From positions 558,001 through 622,000 of the forward strand of contig CAVUBL010000015.1 of assembly GCA_963739795.1 (NCBI GenBank): 64,000 nucleotides of DNA, read 5' to 3'. Positions within the stretch are counted from its first letter, which is position 1. Each line of letters begins with the position of its first letter. Below, one piece after another: positions 62,572 through 64,000 of this stretch. The notes under the pieces are model-generated. The model saw nothing but the letters and a program-made list of their open reading frames with translations. It had not been told where the DNA came from and ran no database searches. The position numbers and the translations under genes are program-made. This DNA comes from CAVUBL01 sp963739795. Its GTDB lineage: Bacteria; Acidobacteriota; Thermoanaerobaculia; Multivoradales; DATKCC01.

Positions 62572-64000
62572 TCAGAAGGCCGGGCCGTGGGCGCGGAAGC
62601 CGGCGTCCAGGGCGTCGAGGATCTCCGGGTGGTCGGCGAGGGCGGCGAGCACGGCTTCCTGCGTCATCGAGCCGGCGGCGACGGAGCGCGCCAGACGGAC
62701 GTGCCCGCGCCAGGCTTCCCGGGGCCAGGCCGGCCGCGGCAGGAGCGCCGGAACGTCCTGTCCGAGGAGGATCACGTCCACCCCCGCCGGCCCCCAGAGC
62801 GGGTCCGGGAAGTCGAAGACCGACTCGAGGGCCGGCTGGTAAGCAAGAGGGCCACGCTCCCGGAAGAGCTCCAGAATCTCGCCGTGGGACGAGACGTCCA
62901 CTTCTCCCCGGCAGGTCGTCCAGAAGGGCGAGCCCGAGCGCCCGTTGAAACGGAAGTGGAGGGCGAGGAACCACCGCACGTAATCCCAGAAGGCGCCCAC
63001 CCGGCGGTTCAGGAGCTCGGCGGTCGCCCGCCCGCCGCGGGGCGGTGGCCCCTCGCGGGGCAGGTTGCGGAGCAGGAGGCCGATCTGGCGGATCAGCAGG
63101 TGAAGAGCGGTGGACTCCAGAGGCTCGACGAACCCGTACGCGTTGCCCAGCGCCACCACGTTGCCGCGCCAGAAGTGGCGCCGGCGACCGGGGCGGAAGC
63201 GCAGCTCCCGGAGCCCGGACACCCCCGGGCGCAGGCGCTCGAGCTCTTCGGCCGCCCGCTCCGGCGTGGCGAACGCCGAGCCGTAGACGTACCCCACGTG
63301 GTCCGCCTCCTCTTGGGGAATCGACCAGCACCAGCCGGCGTCGAGGGTCTCGGCCCGAGTGTTGGGGGCGAGGCGCCCGCCGTGGGGTGCCCGCCCGACG
63401 AGGCCCCGGTCGGTGAGCAGGCTTCCGGAGTAGTCGATCCAGGGAGAGCCCAGGGCCTCGCCCATCAGGAGCGACCCGAAACCGCTGCAGTCCAGGTAGA
63501 GGTCGAAGGCCAGGCGCCGGCCGTCGGCGGTCACCAGGGCCTCCACCGCGTCGCCGTCGGAGGCGACCTCGACGCCGGCGATCCGGGTCCGGACCCCCTC
63601 GACCCCGCGAGCCTCGGCGAGGCGGCCCAGGAAGGCGGCGAAGCGCCCGCTGTCCAGGTGGTAGGCGACCTCGGTGCCGAAGGTGCCGCGTGGCGCCGCC
63701 GCCGCCCCGTCGGATGGAGCGGACTCGGCCACCGGCAGGGTGCCGGCCGCCATGTGCAGAGCCTGGAGCGAGCACGCCTCCAGGTCGCCGTCCCAGGCCT
63801 TCGCCTCCAGCGTCCGCACCGGCCCGAACGGATAGGGGAAGCCGGGACCCTGGGAGTCTCCCCAGGCGAAGCGGATGCCAAGCTTGAAGGTGGGGCGGAC
63901 CGCGGCGAAGAGGTCGCGCGCGGAGATGCCCAGGTCGGCGTGGAGGAACTGGGGAAGGAGGGGCGTGGTCGCCTCGCCGACCCCCAGGGGCGGTATGTCC
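62572..64000 (-). CDS. Flavin-dependent (tryptophan-type) halogenase, N-terminus outside window
   Basis: The 476 visible residues have the FADH2-halogenase features: GVGEATTPLLPQFLH (the GEST-like active-site entry) near the edge, TFKLGIRF with the conserved catalytic Lys, DLYLDCSGFGSLL, the diagnostic WxWxIP as WCWSIP, and GNAYGFVEPLESTALHLL. The N-terminal GxGxxG nucleotide site is beyond the window. Such enzymes make hypohalous acid and chlorinate or brominate aromatic substrates; the substrate here is unknown. The ends of the frame are good and there is no sign of decay. Confidence 0.9.
   Translation of the reverse strand, partial: DIPPLGVGEATTPLLPQFLHADLGISARDLFAAVRPTFKLGIRFAWGDSQGPGFPYPFGPVRTLEAKAWDGDLEACSLQALHMAAGTLPVAESAPSDGAAAAPRGTFGTEVAYHLDSGRFAAFLGRLAEARGVEGVRTRIAGVEVASDGDAVEALVTADGRRLAFDLYLDCSGFGSLLMGEALGSPWIDYSGSLLTDRGLVGRAPHGGRLAPNTRAETLDAGWCWSIPQEEADHVGYVYGSAFATPERAAEELERLRPGVSGLRELRFRPGRRRHFWRGNVVALGNAYGFVEPLESTALHLLIRQIGLLLRNLPREGPPPRGGRATAELLNRRVGAFWDYVRWFLALHFRFNGRSGSPFWTTCRGEVDVSSHGEILELFRERGPLAYQPALESVFDFPDPLWGPAGVDVILLGQDVPALLPRPAWPREAWRGHVRLARSVAAGSMTQEAVLAALADHPEILDALDAGFRAHGPAF

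Overview
This is a GC-rich, gene-dense 64 kb bacterial chromosome segment, most likely from the phylum Acidobacteriota (inference). The signs are an orphan duplicated ABC permease of the ADOP type behind a PadR regulator, PATAN/DUF4388 signalling proteins, a Ser/Thr kinase fused to a sigma-54 activator, and a Gram-negative envelope gene set (lipoproteins, outer-membrane barrels, SurA-like chaperones, a meso-DAP type MurE). No phage or plasmid genes and no CRISPR array were seen. Two genes run off the window: a carboxypeptidase-regulatory-like envelope protein at 1-790 and a flavin-dependent halogenase at 62572-64000.

Layout. 1-9.9 kb: envelope protein, ComF, a small barrel, a TlpA thioredoxin, HflX, and a 1768-residue kinase/AAA/TPR/GAF/sigma-54 activator overlapping hflX. 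9.9-13.5 kb: tRNA-Ala(GGC) with a consensus promoter, a REP-associated transposase with matching repeats on both sides, and an ArsR-MFS pair whose transporter tail is encoded by those repeats. 13.5-21.2 kb: exonuclease III, aldo/keto reductase, HD-GYP phosphodiesterase, octaheme HAO-like cytochrome, porin, a response-regulator pseudogene and an NAD(P)-dependent epimerase; a 94-bp repeat occurs twice, each time over the stop codon of a minus-strand gene. 21.4-26.6 kb: TetR with a split rifampin-phosphotransferase-like enzyme, then a metallo-beta-lactamase-fold protein, MarR and DoxX. 26.6-32.1 kb: DUF4153 protein/PadR, ADOP permease, HEAT protein. 32.2-39.5 kb: CheY-GAF-PATAN signalling operon, G/C-rich tandem repeats, DUF4412 protein, BlaI-M56 pair, lipoprotein.

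39.7-56.5 kb holds a complete minus-strand division and cell-wall (dcw) operon in the order mraZ, rsmH, ftsL, ftsI, murE, murF, mraY, murD, ftsW, murG, murC, ftsQ, ftsA, ftsZ. It begins at a textbook three-repeat MraZ box and ends at an intrinsic terminator after ftsZ. Most junctions overlap by 1-23 bases, implying translational coupling; the exception is ftsA-ftsZ, which is separated by a 162-nt structured inverted-repeat element. murB, ddl and ftsB are absent from the cluster. Upstream, mfd and two PpiC/SurA-type foldase genes form another minus-strand unit.

The most unusual features are: repeats that have rewritten protein ends (MFS tail, cytochrome N-terminus), the split and reordered phosphotransferase, the kinase-to-sigma-54 fusion, the structured element inside the dcw operon, and a family of G/C-rich hairpin repeats that occurs both singly and as tandem arrays.
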